DNA from: Aliivibrio wodanis
Lineage (GTDB): Bacteria > Pseudomonadota > Gammaproteobacteria > Enterobacterales > Vibrionaceae
Assembly: GCA_000953695.1 (NCBI GenBank)
Contig: LN554846.1
Location: forward strand, 2,604,001-2,668,000
Length of the DNA: 64,000 bases
Direction of reading: 5' to 3'
Positions 21,093 through 32,776 of the stretch are shown piece after piece (positions within the stretch are counted from its first letter, which is position 1; each line of letters starts with the position of its first letter). The translations under genes were made by a program, and so were the position numbers. The notes below the pieces were generated by a model. It saw only the letters and a program-made list of their open reading frames with translations. It was not told the origin of the DNA and searched no databases.

Positions 21093-22544
21093 CTACTCAG
21101 TACCACCAACGGTTAACGCATCTAATTTTAGTGTCGGTTGTCCAACACCAACAGGAACACTTTGCCCTGCTTTACCACATACACCAACACCGCGATCCAG
21201 TGATAAATCATTACCAACCATTGAAATCTGCTGCATCGCTTCCATACCAGAACCAATCAAAGTCGCGCCTTTTACTGGGCGAGTAATTTTACCATCTTCA
21301 ATTAAGTACGCTTCTGATGCAGAAAATACAAACTTTCCAGAGGTAATATCAACCTGACCACCACCAAAATTTGGTGCGTAAATACCTTTTTTAACTGTTG
21401 AGATAATCTCTTCTGGTGTATGTTCACCAGGCAACATATAAGTATTCGTCATACGAGGCATTGGCAGATGAGCATAAGATTCTCTACGCCCGTTCCCCGT
21501 CGGAGCAACCCCCATTAAACGTGCATTTAACTTATCTTGCATGTAGCCTTTTAATACACCATTTTCAATTAATGTATTATATTGGCCAGCAACACCTTCA
21601 TCATCAACACTTAATGAGCCACGACGATCAGCCATCGTGCCATCATCAACAATGGTACATACAGAAGAGGTTACTTGCTCACCAATTTTACCTGAGAACA
21701 CTGATGACCCTTTACGGTTAAAATCACCTTCAAGACCATGGCCTACAGCTTCATGCAATAGAACACCAGGCCAACCAGAACCTAGAACGACTGGCATCAT
21801 TCCCGCGGGAGCGGCATCAGCATCAGCATCAAGATTAACCAACGCCTGACGAATTGCTTCATCTGCGAATTCAAGTGCGATTGATTTACCGTTAACTTCA
21901 GTTAGGAAATAATCATAGCCATAACGACCACCACCACCAGCACTGCCTCGTTCTCGCTTATCACCACGTTGGACTAATACACTGATAGAAAGACGAACCA
22001 ATGGGCGTATATCTGCTGCATAAGTACCATCCAATGCAGCAACAAGCATTTGCTCGTATACACCACTAATGCTTGCTGATACTTCTTGAACTAAAGGTTC
22101 TTTTGCTCGGATGTAAGCATCAACTTCTTCAAGCAATGCTATTTTTTGTTTCTTATCTAAACTATTAAGTGGGTTAATTGGCGCGTAAAACTGAGGTGCC
22201 GTTTGAGTTGTAAACGCCTTAACTCTTCCTTCCCCACCTTGCTGAACAATACCGCGAGCCGCTTTTGCGCTTTGAGTTAATGCATCAAGATTAATTTGAT
22301 CGGAATAAGCAAAACCCGTTTTTTCACCTGCTACGGCACGAATACCAACACCGCGATCGATATTAAAAGAGCCATCTTTAATGATGCTATCTTCAAGAAC
22401 TAGCGACTCATGCCAACAAGATTGAAAGTAAATATCAGCATAGTCTACATCTCTTTTGGCAATGGTGCTTAAAGTCTGAGACAGTTCCTGCTGACCGATC
22501 CCTGCTTGACTCAATAAGGATTGTTCTACTTCTTGCAAACTCAT
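21093..22544 (-). CDS. tldD: Metalloprotease TldD
   Basis: Catalytic subunit of the TldD/TldE protease. The 483-residue protein carries the metal-binding H264-E-A-V-G-H269 motif (HExxxH) in [20 protein letters not shown]. The C-terminal beta-rich region has [20 protein letters not shown]. Together with pmbA it flanks darP, so both halves of the heterodimer are within 3.5 kb. It lies downstream of the nitrilase-family gene, with a terminator between. Confidence 0.96.
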   Translation of the reverse strand: MSLQEVEQSLLSQAGIGQQELSQTLSTIAKRDVDYADIYFQSCWHESLVLEDSIIKDGSFNIDRGVGIRAVAGEKTGFAYSDQINLDALTQSAKAARGIVQQGGEGRVKAFTTQTAPQFYAPINPLNSLDKKQKIALLEEVDAYIRAKEPLVQEVSASISGVYEQMLVAALDGTYAADIRPLVRLSISVLVQRGDKRERGSAGGGGRYGYDYFLTEVNGKSIALEFADEAIRQALVNLDADADAAPAGMMPVVLGSGWPGVLLHEAVGHGLEGDFNRKGSSVFSGKIGEQVTSSVCTIVDDGTMADRRGSLSVDDEGVAGQYNTLIENGVLKGYMQDKLNARLMGVAPTGNGRRESYAHLPMPRMTNTYMLPGEHTPEEIISTVKKGIYAPNFGGGQVDITSGKFVFSASEAYLIEDGKITRPVKGATLIGSGMEAMQQISMVGNDLSLDRGVGVCGKAGQSVPVGVGQPTLKLDALTVGGTE

Positions 22545-22596
22545 TCGAGGTACTCTTGTTAAGAATTTAAGATCTAGGATCTAATTATGAATAAAA

Positions 22597-22627
22597 AAGA
22601 GCGGATTTTATAGTGAAACCCACTCTT
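22597..22627 (-). terminator. Probable terminator after the nitrilase-family gene
   Basis: On the minus strand an 8-bp stem (22627-22620 region with 22604-22597, one G-T wobble) is followed by TTTTATTC. It separates the amidase gene from tldD. Confidence 0.5.
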
Positions 22628-22655
22628 TTCTTAAATAAAGCGATAGCTATACCAA

Positions 22656-23474
22656 TTATTTAAGATGGCTGTTTAATCTAGCATGTTGTGAAACTGGCAT
22701 TTTTTTACGAATCGCAGCTTGTAGTGAAAGATCAAGCTCAGTAACTAAAACTCCTGTTCCTTCTTGCTGCATCGTTACTTTATTGCCCCATGGATCAATA
22801 ATCATTGAATGCCCCCAAGTCTCACGACCTGCACCATGATTTCCCCACTGCCCTGCCGCTAATACCCAGCATTGAGTTTCTATTGCTCTAGAACGCAGTA
22901 AAATATCCCAATGAGCGTATCCAGTTACCTTAGTGAATGCAGCAGGTACTACAATAATTTCTGCTCCTTGTTGTCGAAGCTTACTGTAGAGTTGTGGAAA
23001 TCGCACATCATAACAAATAGATAAACCGATTTTCCCAAAAGGCGTATTAACTACTTTAATCTCATTCCCTGGCGTAAAAGTATCAGATTCTTTATAAGAG
23101 TGATGACCGTCTTCTACTTCAACATCAAACATATGTAGCTTATGATAATGCTCTACTAACTGGCCTTCACTATTAAACACCAAACATGTCGTTGATAATT
23201 TACCATCAGGGGTTTTTATGGGGAAAGAACCGACAATAAGCCACAGTTGATACCTAACTGCGAGATCTGATAGCTCTTGCTGAAGCGGCCCTTGGCCTAG
23301 TAATTCAGCATAACGTTCATAATCTTCTTTTTGACCAAAAACAATACTGTTCTCTGGAGTTAAAGCCAGTTTTGCCCCTTGTAGCTGTAATCCCTTTAAT
23401 TTGAGATTCAGTTGCTTCATATTCTCTTCAGGGGAAGCCCCCGAATTCATTTGAACCACACCTACTTTGCTCAT
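22656..23474 (-). CDS. Carbon-nitrogen hydrolase, Nit/omega-amidase family
   Basis: Cytosolic amidase of the nitrilase superfamily. The 272-residue protein has the complete catalytic triad: E41 (LTPENS), K112 (YHKLHMFDV) and C154 (GLSICYDVRFPQLY). The sequence resembles the Nit1/NitB group that deaminates deaminated glutathione, but omega-amidase activity is also possible. The ATG at 23474 is preferred to the TTG one codon upstream; AGGAT lies just before it. It sits between yhdP and tldD, a position shared by many vibrios and enterobacteria. Confidence 0.9.
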   Translation of the reverse strand: MSKVGVVQMNSGASPEENMKQLNLKLKGLQLQGAKLALTPENSIVFGQKEDYERYAELLGQGPLQQELSDLAVRYQLWLIVGSFPIKTPDGKLSTTCLVFNSEGQLVEHYHKLHMFDVEVEDGHHSYKESDTFTPGNEIKVVNTPFGKIGLSICYDVRFPQLYSKLRQQGAEIIVVPAAFTKVTGYAHWDILLRSRAIETQCWVLAAGQWGNHGAGRETWGHSMIIDPWGNKVTMQQEGTGVLVTELDLSLQAAIRKKMPVSQHARLNSHLK

Positions 23475-23508
23475 CAATATATCCTTATTAGGCTCTGCGC
23501 CTCACACT

Positions 23509-26500
23509 TTACTTTCTTGCTTTCTCAGGTAGCTTATATTCACCTTGGCTGCGTGATAACTCTTTCACTGTTGGAGACTCTAACTCGCCCTCAACTTTAT
23601 AGTTAACCTGTGTTATCACATCAATAACAGGGGAAATTGCCGTAGCAACAGCTAGTACAATGATTGCCGTTTGAGGAGCGACAGCAAACGCTGTAATAAT
23701 AGGAATACCAGAGGTGAGATCTGGCGTAAAGTTAACTTCAGCATCCACTAAGCGAGTATTCAAATCTGCCTTTCCTTTAATCTTCATCTCACCAGCAACT
23801 GCATCCATGATTAAGTTATTACTAACAAAAACACCTCCACGCATTTTTCCGCTACCAGTGATTGAGTTAAATGCCATCCCATCATCAAACACATCTCTAA
23901 AATCCAGTTTCATCTTACGGATAATCGAATCAATACTGAATAAACCAAGAAAACGCGCCGCACCTTTGACATCGGTAATAACTCCCTCACCAAGAGTAGA
24001 AGAGAGATCACCAGAAAGCGTATTAATTTGGATGCTCCAAGGAGCTCCTTCCCAATGAAGATCCGCATCCATGCTGTAACTGGCTTTTTGAATCCCAGAA
24101 CTGATACCAAAGCGAGCTAATAACTCTGAGTTATTCTCTCCAGAGGCTGTCATTTTGAACTCAGAACGGCTTTTGTCGTTGTTTAACGACCAGTTACCTG
24201 ACATTGCTAGTTTATTATCACCACTAATAATATTTAATTTATCTAGATAGAAAACATTCTTAGATTTTTTCAGCTTAGAATTTACACTACCTAATCTATA
24301 ACCCTGAATCCAAGCATCATTAATTGTTAATTCTAAGTTTGGCATTAAGTTAAAAAACTCGCGATCAAAATCAGACACTATAGGATCATCGCTTTTAGCT
24401 TGATTTAAACGCTTTTGATTTTCTGGCTTATCCAAACTTGGGATATATAGATGAAGATTATCTAACTGTACTAATAAATCATCACTATTCTTCCAGCTCG
24501 CTTTCCCATCAACTTCTTGGCTTTGAATTTGAGCATACCAACCTTGAGATTTTTTTCGAATATCTGTTTTAACATCATTCCAATCCAAATTGGCTAGATG
24601 TAATGAGGTTACACTCACATCAATATGGGTTGGAAGAGGAATAATAGGAAAATGACTAGGTGATGACTTTGAGGTTATTTTCTCTGCTTTTTTACTTAAA
24701 ATAGGTTCAGATAACCATTCATCAGCATCTAATGATTGAGTATTAATTGATGCCGATTGCCCTACAATTGGGCTGACTTTAAAATTACCACGACCGACGA
24801 TAACATGACTAGCAGTAATCACTGGTGGCATTTGTGTAATATTAATCTCAGCTTGATATTTCATGTCAGGCAAAGTTAAGCGACCAGAGAGCCTTTCTGA
24901 GTTACCAGAAACTTGTAGTTGTGCTTTTTGTTTTTGACCTTTATTCAAAGCAAGAGGATAAGGTAATGTTGTGCTTAACTCATCAAGTGAAGCATCTAAA
25001 CCCAGCTGGTAAGTCACACCAACATCTGCAACCTGCAAATTAATTGTTGAGTCCCATTCAGCCCCCCCACTGACTTTTTCCATCATTGGTGAATCTATGT
25101 ATTTTTGTAACAAGGAAGCTGTCCATTTTCCCTTTGTATCAATATCAACAGCATAAAAATCAGACTGTGCTTCACCACGGAAAGAGAGTGACACTCGCTG
25201 ACCTAATAACGAGGCTTTTATTCCAGAAGATTTAACGACATCATTATCAAATTCAATACGCCCTTTAGCATTTGTTAACACTATATTAGGTGATTGCAAT
25301 TCAATGTGGTTATTTGCTAAATCAGCATAACCCCAAGCTCTGACTTCACTCCCATTAAATGGAATATCTAAACGCAATAATGCATCAATACGATTATTAA
25401 CTTGTATGCTATTTAAAGCAGCGCCAACAGAATCAACCAACGGTGTTGCTGTCATGTATTCACGTACCGCTTTACCAGAACCATTAGCAACCGCTCTAAT
25501 GGTTAACTTCCCATCTTCTGCTAAGTTGGCAATTCGTCCAGTAACACGTGTTGCGTGCACATCCATCAACTCTGCTGAGTGTGAACTCAAAAACATTGAT
25601 GCATTTTGAAATAACAAATCTAACTGTAAATTCGTTAATGGAGGCCAAGCTGTATCAAACGAAAACCGAGCGTCTTTTAATCCGACTTTAACTTGGAAGA
25701 TCCCATCGTATTTAGTGTAGGGAAAATCTGCGACTTCACCATACCAAAGCAGTTGCACTGTTTTAGCGCTACCGCCTTGAACCGCTGCCGATAAATAGTC
25801 AGTTAAGTCTTGCCCTAAAGCTAATGCTGGTAAATAACGCCATGTTTGATCAGCATTAAATGCGTCGGCTTCTCCATAAAAAGAGAGTACGGCGGGCTCT
25901 TCTACTGGAAAATCAAGACGAAATTCTCCCTTAACTTGTAAATCAGGAGTCGATACATTGATATAATCAGACCATAATCGCCATCCTTTATCATTGACTT
26001 CCCAATATGCAGTGACATCACCTTGTGTAATATTTAATGGGGCTTGAAAAACATCACCATAAGGAAGGGTGTCATTAGCTAGCGATAATGTAGCTTTACC
26101 TTTTTCTGCATCACCTGCTAATAATATGTCTAATTTTCGAAATCCAGGAAGTAATTCCCACTGTTCCATTCCTGCCGCATGAATAGAGGCGGAGTAAGTT
26201 AAACCGCGAGTCTGATCAAATTCAACACGAATATCATTAATGCTGCCTTTAGGATCTAACGTCGTAAGTAGCTCAGTAATATTGTCTTGTGAGTCGGGTA
26301 ATAATGTTTTCAATCCCAAAACACTATATAAATCAATATGTGTTACGTTTGCTGTCCATTTTTCTGGCTGCCAATTAAAACTGCCTGAGATCTCTGGCCA
26401 TAAATCATCTTGGTTCTTAACTTGAATACCAGAAGACAAGACTTGCCAACCTTTCTCTTTTGGCTGCAGTTCAAAAACGCCTCCTTCAATACTTACTTGA

Positions 26501-27378
26501 TGAATATCCTTATCTTCCATCCAATTAAGATAAGAAGGTGAGGCCTCAACTAGAGCATCGATTGGTTGGCCGTTTTTAAAAGAAAACCACGCATTGGCAG
26601 ATACTTCACCTTGAGTTATCCCGTATTCTTTTTGAAGCTCCTCTGTTATCCAAGGTGTCACTTGAATATTTTTTGCTTCTACATAAAAATGCCCATCTAA
26701 ACTTTTAAATGTGCCCTTTTCTTTAAAGTTAGCGATCACTTTAAGCTGGTTAATCTCACTGCCAATAACACTAACAACACCTTCAGCCAAATGTTTTCGT
26801 CGCTCATTTCTCCATTGCAACGAGTCTATTTGAAGTGTTTTTTCTTTACCATCCAAAGTGAATAAAGTGACCTGAGAGTTTTTAACAGAGAAATGGCTTA
26901 ATCGAACTAAAAATAGATCCTCCAAACGCGCAGCTAAAGAATCTTCAGCTGTTGCTTTTTTCTGCCCTTCACCGCCAGAAGCATCACCACTTTCTCTATT
27001 TAATGATGTTAAATCAGCACTTAGCTTATCAATACGTAAATCTGCAAATTGAGGTTGTCTAGCCCAAAGGGAAGAAAGTATATTCAATTGAATTTCAACA
27101 TCACCAACCGAAATAATTTCATCTCCCGAAGCAGGATCTGCAATTAATACTTTTCTAAGATTTAACGATGGATTAGTATTTCGCCAACGCCCATCAAGTT
27201 CTCCAATAGAGATTGAAAGACCTGTGGTCTGAGAAAGGAAAACTTCAATTTCCGATTGGTACTGATTTAAGGAAGGGAGGAATAGACGTAAGCTTGTTAT
27301 GACTAATGCTGCTAATAAAAATACCAGCAGCAATAATCCCATAAAGCAACGTTCAAAACGAATTAACTTAGTGGTCAC
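23509..27378 (-). CDS. yhdP: AsmA-like envelope protein YhdP
   Basis: Very large inner-membrane-anchored periplasmic protein of the AsmA/TamB group. YhdP, TamB and YdbH act in phospholipid transport to the outer membrane in E. coli. The 1289-residue protein has one N-terminal membrane helix (about 10-33), long beta-rich repeats, and a C-terminal AsmA2 region (ITAFAVAPQTAIIVLAVATAISPVIDVITQVNYKVEG). The start is a GTG at 27378. It lies 14 bases after rng, and the nitrilase gene follows, so rng-yhdP is likely one transcript. Confidence 0.93.
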   Translation of the reverse strand: MTTKLIRFERCFMGLLLLVFLLAALVITSLRLFLPSLNQYQSEIEVFLSQTTGLSISIGELDGRWRNTNPSLNLRKVLIADPASGDEIISVGDVEIQLNILSSLWARQPQFADLRIDKLSADLTSLNRESGDASGGEGQKKATAEDSLAARLEDLFLVRLSHFSVKNSQVTLFTLDGKEKTLQIDSLQWRNERRKHLAEGVVSVIGSEINQLKVIANFKEKGTFKSLDGHFYVEAKNIQVTPWITEELQKEYGITQGEVSANAWFSFKNGQPIDALVEASPSYLNWMEDKDIHQVSIEGGVFELQPKEKGWQVLSSGIQVKNQDDLWPEISGSFNWQPEKWTANVTHIDLYSVLGLKTLLPDSQDNITELLTTLDPKGSINDIRVEFDQTRGLTYSASIHAAGMEQWELLPGFRKLDILLAGDAEKGKATLSLANDTLPYGDVFQAPLNITQGDVTAYWEVNDKGWRLWSDYINVSTPDLQVKGEFRLDFPVEEPAVLSFYGEADAFNADQTWRYLPALALGQDLTDYLSAAVQGGSAKTVQLLWYGEVADFPYTKYDGIFQVKVGLKDARFSFDTAWPPLTNLQLDLLFQNASMFLSSHSAELMDVHATRVTGRIANLAEDGKLTIRAVANGSGKAVREYMTATPLVDSVGAALNSIQVNNRIDALLRLDIPFNGSEVRAWGYADLANNHIELQSPNIVLTNAKGRIEFDNDVVKSSGIKASLLGQRVSLSFRGEAQSDFYAVDIDTKGKWTASLLQKYIDSPMMEKVSGGAEWDSTINLQVADVGVTYQLGLDASLDELSTTLPYPLALNKGQKQKAQLQVSGNSERLSGRLTLPDMKYQAEINITQMPPVITASHVIVGRGNFKVSPIVGQSASINTQSLDADEWLSEPILSKKAEKITSKSSPSHFPIIPLPTHIDVSVTSLHLANLDWNDVKTDIRKKSQGWYAQIQSQEVDGKASWKNSDDLLVQLDNLHLYIPSLDKPENQKRLNQAKSDDPIVSDFDREFFNLMPNLELTINDAWIQGYRLGSVNSKLKKSKNVFYLDKLNIISGDNKLAMSGNWSLNNDKSRSEFKMTASGENNSELLARFGISSGIQKASYSMDADLHWEGAPWSIQINTLSGDLSSTLGEGVITDVKGAARFLGLFSIDSIIRKMKLDFRDVFDDGMAFNSITGSGKMRGGVFVSNNLIMDAVAGEMKIKGKADLNTRLVDAEVNFTPDLTSGIPIITAFAVAPQTAIIVLAVATAISPVIDVITQVNYKVEGELESPTVKELSRSQGEYKLPEKARK

Positions 27379-27391
27379 GTATTATTATTCT

Positions 27392-28861
27392 CTACATCAT
27401 TACAACATCAAACTGCTCTTGAATATACAGAGGTTCAGCCTGAATTTTTACCTGTTTTCCAATAAATAGTTCGAGTTCAGCTAAAGCATGAGATTCTTCA
27501 CCTTCAAGTGCATCCGCTACTGCTACCGAAGCATAAACTACAAACTTATCTGAATCATAGGCTCGGTTTACTCGTGTTATTTCACGTAAAACCTCATAGC
27601 AAACACTCTCAACGGTTTTCACTGCGCCTCGGCCTTCACATGTAGGGCATTGACCACACAAAACATGCTCAATACTTTCTCGAGTGCGTTTTCGAGTCAT
27701 TTCAACCAAGCCAAGTTGTGTGAATCCATTAATATTGGTTTTTACACGATCTTTCTCTAATGCTGACCCTAACGACTGTAATACACGTCGACGATGCTCT
27801 TCACTAAGCATATCAATGAAATCAATAATAATGATCCCACCAAGGTTACGTAGACGCAGTTGACGAGCAATGGCTTGTGTCGCTTCAACGTTAGTGTTAA
27901 AAATGGTCTCTTCTAAATTACGACGACCAACAAACGCACCAGTATTAATATCAACCGTTGTCATTGCTTCTGTTTGATCTATGATCAGGTATCCACCAGA
28001 CTTGAGTTCAACTTTTCGATCAAGTGCACGTTGAATTTCATTCTCAGTTTCGTACATGTCAAAGATAGGTTTGTCACCCGAGTAATACTCAAGCTTCTTA
28101 GTTAATTCAGGTACAAATTCAGTTGTAAATTGCTTTAACTTTTCAAAAGCTAACTTCGAGTCAACACGGATTAAATCTAGTTCTGTTCCCACAAAGTCAC
28201 GTAGGATACGTTGATCTAAACCTAACTCCCCATACAACATAGATTTAGTTTTGCTCTTTTTACGACGCTCTATAACCTTGTGCCATAGACGCTTTAAGAA
28301 AGCTGCATCTTGTGAAATTTCAGCTTCACTTGCACCTTCTGCTGCAGTTCTAATAATAAAACCGCCAAACTCATCACAATAATCAGAAACCGTATTTTTT
28401 AAACGATTACGTTCTTTTTCACTTTCAATGCGCTGAGAAACACCAACATGACTAGCCCCTGGCATAAATACCAAATAGCGCGAAGGAAGAGTTATGTCAG
28501 TAGTAAGACGAGCACCTTTCGTTCCAAGCGGATCTTTAACAACTTGTACCACCAGATCTTGCCCTTGGTGTACTAATTGAGAAATATCTCTCACCTGAAA
28601 CTGGCGTTTTTCATTCTCAGAAACACATTCCGTATGAGGAACAATGTCTGAGGCGTGCAGAAATGCGGCTTTATCCAAACCTATATCAATAAACGCCGCT
28701 TGCATCCCCGGCAATACTCGGCTTACTCGGCCTTTGTATATATTACCCACAATACCACGTCGTGCTTCTCTTTCTACATGGATCTCTTGAAGCACACCGG
28801 CTTCAATCATCGCAACTCGAGTTTCACTCGGCGTTACGTTTATTAACAACTCTGTACTCAT
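27392..28861 (-). CDS. rng: Ribonuclease G
   Basis: Endoribonuclease of the RNase E/G family that matures the 5' end of 16S rRNA and degrades some mRNAs. The 489-residue protein has the S1 RNA-binding domain (about 35-125, with GNIYKGRVSRVLPGMQAAFIDIGLDKAAFLHASDI), the DNase-I-like catalytic part with IIIDFIDM, and the zinc-link CGQCPTC near 404-410. It lacks the long RNase E scaffold, so it is RNase G and not RNase E. AGGTG precedes the ATG. Confidence 0.97.
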   Translation of the reverse strand: MSTELLINVTPSETRVAMIEAGVLQEIHVEREARRGIVGNIYKGRVSRVLPGMQAAFIDIGLDKAAFLHASDIVPHTECVSENEKRQFQVRDISQLVHQGQDLVVQVVKDPLGTKGARLTTDITLPSRYLVFMPGASHVGVSQRIESEKERNRLKNTVSDYCDEFGGFIIRTAAEGASEAEISQDAAFLKRLWHKVIERRKKSKTKSMLYGELGLDQRILRDFVGTELDLIRVDSKLAFEKLKQFTTEFVPELTKKLEYYSGDKPIFDMYETENEIQRALDRKVELKSGGYLIIDQTEAMTTVDINTGAFVGRRNLEETIFNTNVEATQAIARQLRLRNLGGIIIIDFIDMLSEEHRRRVLQSLGSALEKDRVKTNINGFTQLGLVEMTRKRTRESIEHVLCGQCPTCEGRGAVKTVESVCYEVLREITRVNRAYDSDKFVVYASVAVADALEGEESHALAELELFIGKQVKIQAEPLYIQEQFDVVMM

Positions 28862-28880
28862 TGGAGCACCTCACTAATTT

Positions 28881-29474
28881 TTACAAAAATTGGTGTAAGA
28901 GCTGATCCGTTTCCATCAAAGGCAGTCCCATGACAGCGTGATAGCTGCCATCAATTCGCGAGACAAATCGCCCACCACTACCTTGAATACCGTATGAACC
29001 TGCTTTATCGCAAGGCTCTCCACTTTCCCAATATTGTTCGATTTCTTGCTCGGAAAGCACTCTAAACCATACCTGTGTAATTACTGTTTTGGTTCTTGTT
29101 GTTTCAGGTGTAGCTAAAGTGACAGCAGTCATTACTTGATGTTGACGACCAGACAGTGCCAAGAGCATTCTCTTGGCATCTTCAAAATTCTTTGGTTTCT
29201 CTAAAATAACACCATCGATAACGACGATGGTGTCAGACCCTAATACAGGGACAAAAATATTCTTCGTTTGTTCGATTTTTCGCTCATTAACTAAGAACTT
29301 AACCCCAGCTTGTGCTTTATCTTTAGATAATCGTTCGACATATATAAGAGGTGTCTCATGCGCTTGATGCACCTCTTCAACATCGACAGATAAAATCTCA
29401 AATTGATAGCCTAATTGAGCTAATAACTCTTTTCTTCGAGGCGAACCTGAAGCTAAAAAAACTTGAGTTGTCAT
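28881..29474 (-). CDS. maf: Maf-family nucleoside triphosphate pyrophosphatase (YhdE type)
   Basis: Hydrolyses dTTP/UTP and modified pyrimidine nucleotides to monophosphates, a house-cleaning role that affects septum formation when overproduced. The 197-residue protein has the Maf signature SGSPRRKELL (9-18) and catalytic GSDTIVVIDG. It lies between mreD and rng, the position of yhdE in E. coli. The match is to the YhdE subgroup rather than YceF. Confidence 0.93.
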   Translation of the reverse strand: MTTQVFLASGSPRRKELLAQLGYQFEILSVDVEEVHQAHETPLIYVERLSKDKAQAGVKFLVNERKIEQTKNIFVPVLGSDTIVVIDGVILEKPKNFEDAKRMLLALSGRQHQVMTAVTLATPETTRTKTVITQVWFRVLSEQEIEQYWESGEPCDKAGSYGIQGSGGRFVSRIDGSYHAVMGLPLMETDQLLHQFL

Positions 29475-29483
29475 TCTTTTTCC

Positions 29484-29975
29484 CTATCGAATCGACCAAT
29501 GACGACGTACTCTACGCATCAACAAGAATAACCAAGGCCATAAAATAAAGTTTAACACGCCAGCCCATAAGAAATGTGCGTTAAAAGACACATCATGAAC
29601 TAAAAATTCGCCCATAAACTCTAATATTTTGCCTAATAAAGTTAATCCAGAAAAAATAGCTGCTTGTTGCCACAACGCTAGATTTCTCAATACCTTAAAG
29701 TTAGCTGCAACCAAATAGACTAAAATAGCCATTGTCATGCCTCGAATGCCTAATGTAGTACCTAATAATAGATCCCATAAGACACCCAATAACATAGCCG
29801 TTCCCACATTTACCCGATGTGGTAGAGCAAGTACCCAGTAAAAGGTAACTAAAATAATCCAAGATGGCCTAAGTACTTCTAATGTACCTGGCCATGGGGC
29901 TGCTTGTAAGGTTAACGCGATTAAAAAAGAGAGCCAAATAATGATCCTACCGCGCATTAAGTGACTACTCGCCAT
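29484..29975 (-). CDS. mreD: Rod-shape determining protein MreD
   Basis: Inner-membrane protein of the elongasome with MreB and MreC. The 163-residue protein has five or so membrane helices, with the conserved WLSFLIALTLQAAPWP and ALPHRVNVGTAMLLGVLWDLLLGTTLGIRGM. The ATG at 29975 lies inside the end of mreC (11-base overlap), so the two are coupled; the preceding TTG codon is a less likely start. Confidence 0.96.
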   Translation of the reverse strand: MASSHLMRGRIIIWLSFLIALTLQAAPWPGTLEVLRPSWIILVTFYWVLALPHRVNVGTAMLLGVLWDLLLGTTLGIRGMTMAILVYLVAANFKVLRNLALWQQAAIFSGLTLLGKILEFMGEFLVHDVSFNAHFLWAGVLNFILWPWLFLLMRRVRRHWSIR

Positions 29976-30816
29976 CAAGGTTCTCCTTCACTTGTACTTC
30001 TGTTGGCCATACTAATAATAAATAGCGTAATTTATCAAATTCAACCGTCGTTGCTAAATCAATTGAAGCAAACGGGCGTTTATTATCATTATCAATATTT
30101 GAGATATAACCTACAGGGTAACCTTCAGGATAACGACCACCTAAGCCAGAACTCACCAGTAAATCACCAATCTCAATATCAGTATTGGTTGGGATATGCT
30201 CTAATTGCATAGTGTCTAAATGACCTTTACCTGATGCAATAACACGAATGTCATTTCTAACTACTTGAACTGGTATGGCATTATTAGGGTCAGTCAATAA
30301 TAGAACACGACTATTGTGGGCACCAACATAGTTAATTTGGCCAACAATTCCTTTATCGCTGATAACTGGCTGCCCCTCATAAACGCCATCAATTTGGCCC
30401 TTATCGATCATCACCTGGTGAGTGTAAGGAGCTGAGTCTACAGCCATTACTTCTGTCACCATTTTCTTTTCATCACGAACAAAAGGTGAACCAAGTAAAT
30501 TACGTAAACGGCTATTTTCTTGCTGAAGCTGTTCCATTAACAATAGATTGCTATTTTGAATCAGCATTTCTTGCTTTAATTTCTGATTTTCAAGCATGAG
30601 TGAGTTACGACTATTAAACCGCTCATACATACCATCAAACATAGTTCGAGGAAGATTTGCAGCATAATGAATCGGAGCAACAAAGCTATTTAGTAGATAA
30701 CGTATATCAGAAAATGCATTTAAACGACTATCGGCTAACATAAGGCTAGCCGATAACATTACAGCAATAAACAGGCGAAATTGTAGAGAAGGACCTCTAC
30801 TAAAAATTGGAATCAT
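29965..30816 (-). CDS. mreC: Rod-shape determining protein MreC
   Basis: Bitopic periplasmic scaffold protein of the elongasome that activates PBP2. The 283-residue protein has an N-terminal membrane helix (about 13-30), a coiled coil (about 65-110) and a beta-rich periplasmic core with VYEGQPVISDKGIVGQ. It ends soon after the core, without the long proline-rich tail seen in E. coli. Start choice is open: ATG at 30816 matches the family start (MIPIFSRGPSLQFRL), whereas a GTG three codons upstream at 30825 leaves GAAGGA inside the coding sequence. Confidence 0.95.
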   Translation of the reverse strand: MIPIFSRGPSLQFRLFIAVMLSASLMLADSRLNAFSDIRYLLNSFVAPIHYAANLPRTMFDGMYERFNSRNSLMLENQKLKQEMLIQNSNLLLMEQLQQENSRLRNLLGSPFVRDEKKMVTEVMAVDSAPYTHQVMIDKGQIDGVYEGQPVISDKGIVGQINYVGAHNSRVLLLTDPNNAIPVQVVRNDIRVIASGKGHLDTMQLEHIPTNTDIEIGDLLVSSGLGGRYPEGYPVGYISNIDNDNKRPFASIDLATTVEFDKLRYLLLVWPTEVQVKENLDGE

Positions 30817-30837
30817 ATCCTTCACCCGTTATTTTTA

Positions 30838-31983
<1,146 letters not shown>

Positions 31984-32003
31984 TCAGGATTTTTATTCAT
32001 ATT

Positions 32004-32729
32004 TTAGTTAGATGTACCAATAATGTTACTTTCACCACGGAAAATAATCCTATCGTTACCTCGATATACACCGAAGGTAACAATCGCCGACGGGTCTTCA
32101 TCACCTAAGCCTCGCCAGTTGTATTGCAGCCAAGGCTGCTGTTCTAAGAGCGGTGGTGAAGATTCACAACTAATATGAGACTCACTTGTTTGTGGTGAAT
32201 TTGAAGCTAATCTCAGCCAAAAACGTATTTGTTCTCTCAGCTCACTGTTATTACTGTTAGCAATAAGAGTCGTTAAGTTTTGTCCCTGACTAACAGTTCC
32301 CTTTCCTTCCAGTTGAGTTTCGCTTGATTTATTAGGGTCAGGCCACACTGTCTTCTTACAGTACTTAGAACCATCAAACTGACTGGCATTATCGGTATCG
32401 CTCAATACAAAAGTATTACCATTCCAATATTCAACTTTCAACGGTACTAACACATCACGACCCACAGCAGAACCAACACTATCTAACACCATTCGGCCAT
32501 AACGAACATCTGGTTGAGCTAATAATTCAGCCTCTGCTATTGAGCTACCTTTAATAAAAGTAACAGGGTCTTCTCCATGAATTTCTAAGCTTAATTCGGT
32601 TATTATCGAATTAGAATTTCCAACCTTATTAAACGGACCATCAGCTTCAGTCGTTCTAGTACTTGCGATAGCTGTGACTTCTTTTTTAGACCATCTCACT
32701 GCATGATTTAAATTATTCACATGCCACAC
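32004..32729 (-). pseudogene. mshQ: MshQ C-terminal part, separated by a frameshift
   Basis: This frame encodes the C-terminal portion of MSHA biogenesis protein MshQ (region similar to the DUF6701 domain; ends RGLGDEDPSAIVTFGVYRGNDRIIFRGES). It has no start of its own with a convincing ribosome binding site: reading upstream past the first ATG the frame stays open through NITDVDLNASHWNSGAVWHV and joins the upstream mshQ frame at a run of seven A (plus strand 32838-32844). Adding one base there would give one continuous protein of about 1186 residues from 35560 to 32004. It is the last gene of the MSHA cluster. Confidence 0.8.
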
Positions 32730-32776
32730 CGCACCACTATTCCAATGTGATGCATTGAGATCAACATCGGTAATAT

